Below, piece after piece: positions 62,420 to 64,000 of a DNA stretch of 64,000 nucleotides. The stretch is from Acidobacteriaceae bacterium dw_441. Lineage in GTDB: Bacteria; Acidobacteriota; Terriglobia; Terriglobales; Acidobacteriaceae. The notes under the pieces were generated by a model. It did no database searches, was not told the DNA's origin, and worked only from the letters and a program-made list of their open reading frames with translations. The translations under genes and the position numbers were made by a program. Numbering within the stretch: the first letter of the stretch is position 1; each line of letters starts with the position of its first letter. Where the stretch lies: NCBI GenBank assembly GCA_018449715.1, contig JAAVVA010000002.1, positions 186,001 to 250,000 on the forward strand, in the 5' to 3' direction.

Positions 62420-64000
62420 ATGGCTCCCCGGAAGATCACTCCCCGCTTCTCGACACAACCCCGCATCCTTCTCCCCGGCAGTGAAAAAAATGCTCTTGCG
62501 CCGGAGATCGTCTCCACCCCCGCCCCCTCTGGCCGACGCGTTACCGTTTCGGTGATCGTCCGGCGGAAAACACCGCTCAAGACCGCGCACACAACCGGCC
62601 GAACCCGGCTCACCCGCACCCAGTTCCGCGCCAGCCACGGAGCCGATCCCACCGCCGTCCGCCTCGTCCGAACCTTCGCCGCCGAGTATGAACTCGCTGT
62701 GGAGCCGCCAGCCCCCGGACGCCGCAACATCCAGCTCACCGGGACCATCGCCAACCTGCAACGTGCCTTCGGGGTTTCACTGGTGCACAAGGACCTCAAC
62801 GGCCTCGCCTGCCGCGTCCGTGAAGGCGGCATTCAGCTTCCGCAGGAGCTTGCCGGATATATTCTTGCCGTCCTGGGACTCGACAACCGACCCCAGGCAC
62901 AACCTCATTTCCGCATCGCAGGCGAACGCGGCGGAGCAGCTGCCCGCGCCGCACAGGGCAGCGGATTCGCCCGTCCTCACGCGACCAGCGTCTCCTACAC
63001 GCCCGTGCAGGTCGGCCAGCTTTATGGCTTTCCCGAAGGAGCCTCGGCCTCGGGCCAGACCATCGGCATCGTCGAACTGGGCGGAGGATTTCGCCAGGCT
63101 GACATCACCGCCTACTTCAAATCCATCGGCGTGCCTGCGCCCAAGGTCACCGCCATCAGCGTCTCAGGAGGGAAAAACTCTCCCGGCGATGCCAATGGAG
63201 CCGATGGCGAGGTGATGCTCGACATTGAGGTTGCCGCCGCAGTCGCTCCCGGCGCTCGCGTCGTCGTCTACTTCGCCCCCAACACCGACCAGGGATTCGT
63301 GGACGCTATCGCCACCGCCGTCCACGACACGACGAACAAGCCCTCCGTTGTCTCCATCTCGTGGGGAGCTGCCGAATCCAGCTGGACGACGCAGGCCATG
63401 AATGCACTCGACGCGGCCTGCCAGTCGGCGGCTGCTCTTGGCATCACCATCACGGTAGCTGCGGGCGATAACGGCTCGACCGATGGGGTTAGCGATAACA
63501 AAAACCATGTGGACTTTCCCGCTTCCAGCCCGCATGTCCTCGCTTGTGGAGGGACGAATCTGCAAAGTTCGAACGGGACCATCTCTTCGGAGACAGTCTG
63601 GAATGACCAGAACGGAGGAGCTACGGGAGGAGGCGTCAGCAATGCCTTCGCGTTGCCCTCGTGGCAGTCTGGCGCCAACGTTCCCAAACCGATGGTTTCT
63701 GCCGGAGGCCGTGGTGTTCCTGACGTGGCTGGAGACGCCGACCCCGAGACTGGCTACATCGTTCGGGTTGACGGGCAAAGCCTGGTCATCGGAGGCACCA
63801 GCGCCGTTGCCCCTCTGTGGGCAGGACTTATCGCCCTGGCCAACCAGCAGAACGGCGCTCCTGCGGGCTTCATCAACACAATTATCTATAGTGCAAAGGC
63901 GAAGTCCTCCTTCCGCGACATTACGCAGGGCAATAACGGGGCCTTCAAAGCAGGTTCGGGATGGGATGCCTGCACCGGCCTCGGTTCTCCCATTGCCCCA
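62420..64000 (+). CDS. S53 sedolisin family peptidase (kumamolisin-like), cut by window edge
   Basis: An open frame of 527 codons from ATG 62420 (GGAGG ribosome site) that reaches the window end without a stop; about 10-20 C-terminal residues are missing. After a pro-domain (to about residue 200) comes the catalytic domain: Glu264 and Asp268 in GEVMLDIEV, Asp350 in AAGDNGSTDG and Ser461 in GGTSAVAPLWAG. The spacings (4, 82 and 111) match kumamolisin (4, 82, 114). The calcium-site DITQGNNGAFKAGSGWDACTGLG follows. The N-terminus has no obvious signal peptide. Acid endopeptidase activity is expected from the family. Confidence 0.92.
   Translation, partial: MAPRKITPRFSTQPRILLPGSEKNALAPEIVSTPAPSGRRVTVSVIVRRKTPLKTAHTTGRTRLTRTQFRASHGADPTAVRLVRTFAAEYELAVEPPAPGRRNIQLTGTIANLQRAFGVSLVHKDLNGLACRVREGGIQLPQELAGYILAVLGLDNRPQAQPHFRIAGERGGAAARAAQGSGFARPHATSVSYTPVQVGQLYGFPEGASASGQTIGIVELGGGFRQADITAYFKSIGVPAPKVTAISVSGGKNSPGDANGADGEVMLDIEVAAAVAPGARVVVYFAPNTDQGFVDAIATAVHDTTNKPSVVSISWGAAESSWTTQAMNALDAACQSAAALGITITVAAGDNGSTDGVSDNKNHVDFPASSPHVLACGGTNLQSSNGTISSETVWNDQNGGATGGGVSNAFALPSWQSGANVPKPMVSAGGRGVPDVAGDADPETGYIVRVDGQSLVIGGTSAVAPLWAGLIALANQQNGAPAGFINTIIYSAKAKSSFRDITQGNNGAFKAGSGWDACTGLGSPIAP

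Overview
The window is ordinary GC-rich chromosomal DNA, densely coded on both strands, with about 64 protein genes. I see no rRNA, tRNA, CRISPR array, insertion sequence or prophage. The gene content points to an Acidobacteriota soil bacterium of the Terriglobia (Granulicella/Terriglobus/Edaphobacter type). The pointers are a TonB-dependent receptor of about 990 residues with an N-terminal carboxypeptidase-regulatory-like domain, an orphan PEP-CTERM protein, a kumamolisin-type S53 peptidase, an unusual RNA polymerase omega subunit, and intergenic repeats that I recognise only from memory as common in that group. This taxonomic placement is inference.

Layout. 0-8.2 kb: frataxin (cyaY), a family 2 glycosyltransferase, a secreted M28 peptidase, an SDR, a hotdog thioesterase, a leucine-degradation pair (methylglutaconyl-CoA hydratase-like enzyme and HMG-CoA lyase), nicotinamidase, and a coupled HD-domain/small membrane protein pair. 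8.3-14.7 kb: an XRE regulator, then envelope and isoprenoid genes uppS, cdsA, dxr and rseP, interrupted by a YqjI-like PadR regulator with a perfect palindromic operator and a DUF3861 gene. 14.7-24.9 kb: a small membrane peptide, a pair of DnaA-box-like sites, a PEP-CTERM protein, yacG-pgpA, a beta-propeller protein, a Tat-exported oxidoreductase, cinA, plsY-gpsA, ftsY and ribD. With cdsA, pgpA, plsY and gpsA the window holds four steps of phospholipid synthesis. 24.9-36.9 kb: an HxlR/SDR pair, ribE, a DJ-1 protein, an MHYT-GGDEF-EAL protein, another SDR, rho, rpoZ, comM, L-serine deaminase and a methyltransferase. 37-47.8 kb: a 20-residue lysine/alanine peptide gene with its own promoter and hairpin, a coiled-coil membrane protein, thiO, citrate synthase, a DinB-like protein, a cysteine desulfurase, an outer-membrane protein, a KimA-like potassium importer, glutathione peroxidase and an M61 peptidase. 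47.9-64 kb: a TonB receptor with a DUF5666 partner, a trehalose-synthase/osmotic cluster, an operon of EF-hand protein + ApbE-DUF2271 + PepSY membrane protein, a cupin, an L-fucose uptake/fuconolactonase pair, and an S53 peptidase cut by the right edge.

The most interesting items are the 20-residue histone-tail-like peptide gene, the EF-hand/ApbE/PepSY operon (an inverted repeat inside its promoter, an internal duplication and a 21-bp tandem duplication at a gene junction), the PadR-DUF3861 unit with a 24-bp perfect palindrome, the closely spaced DnaA-box pair, and a glycosyltransferase-like protein beside treS that seems to have lost its DxD motif. I did not find a clearly new multi-gene defence or mobile system.
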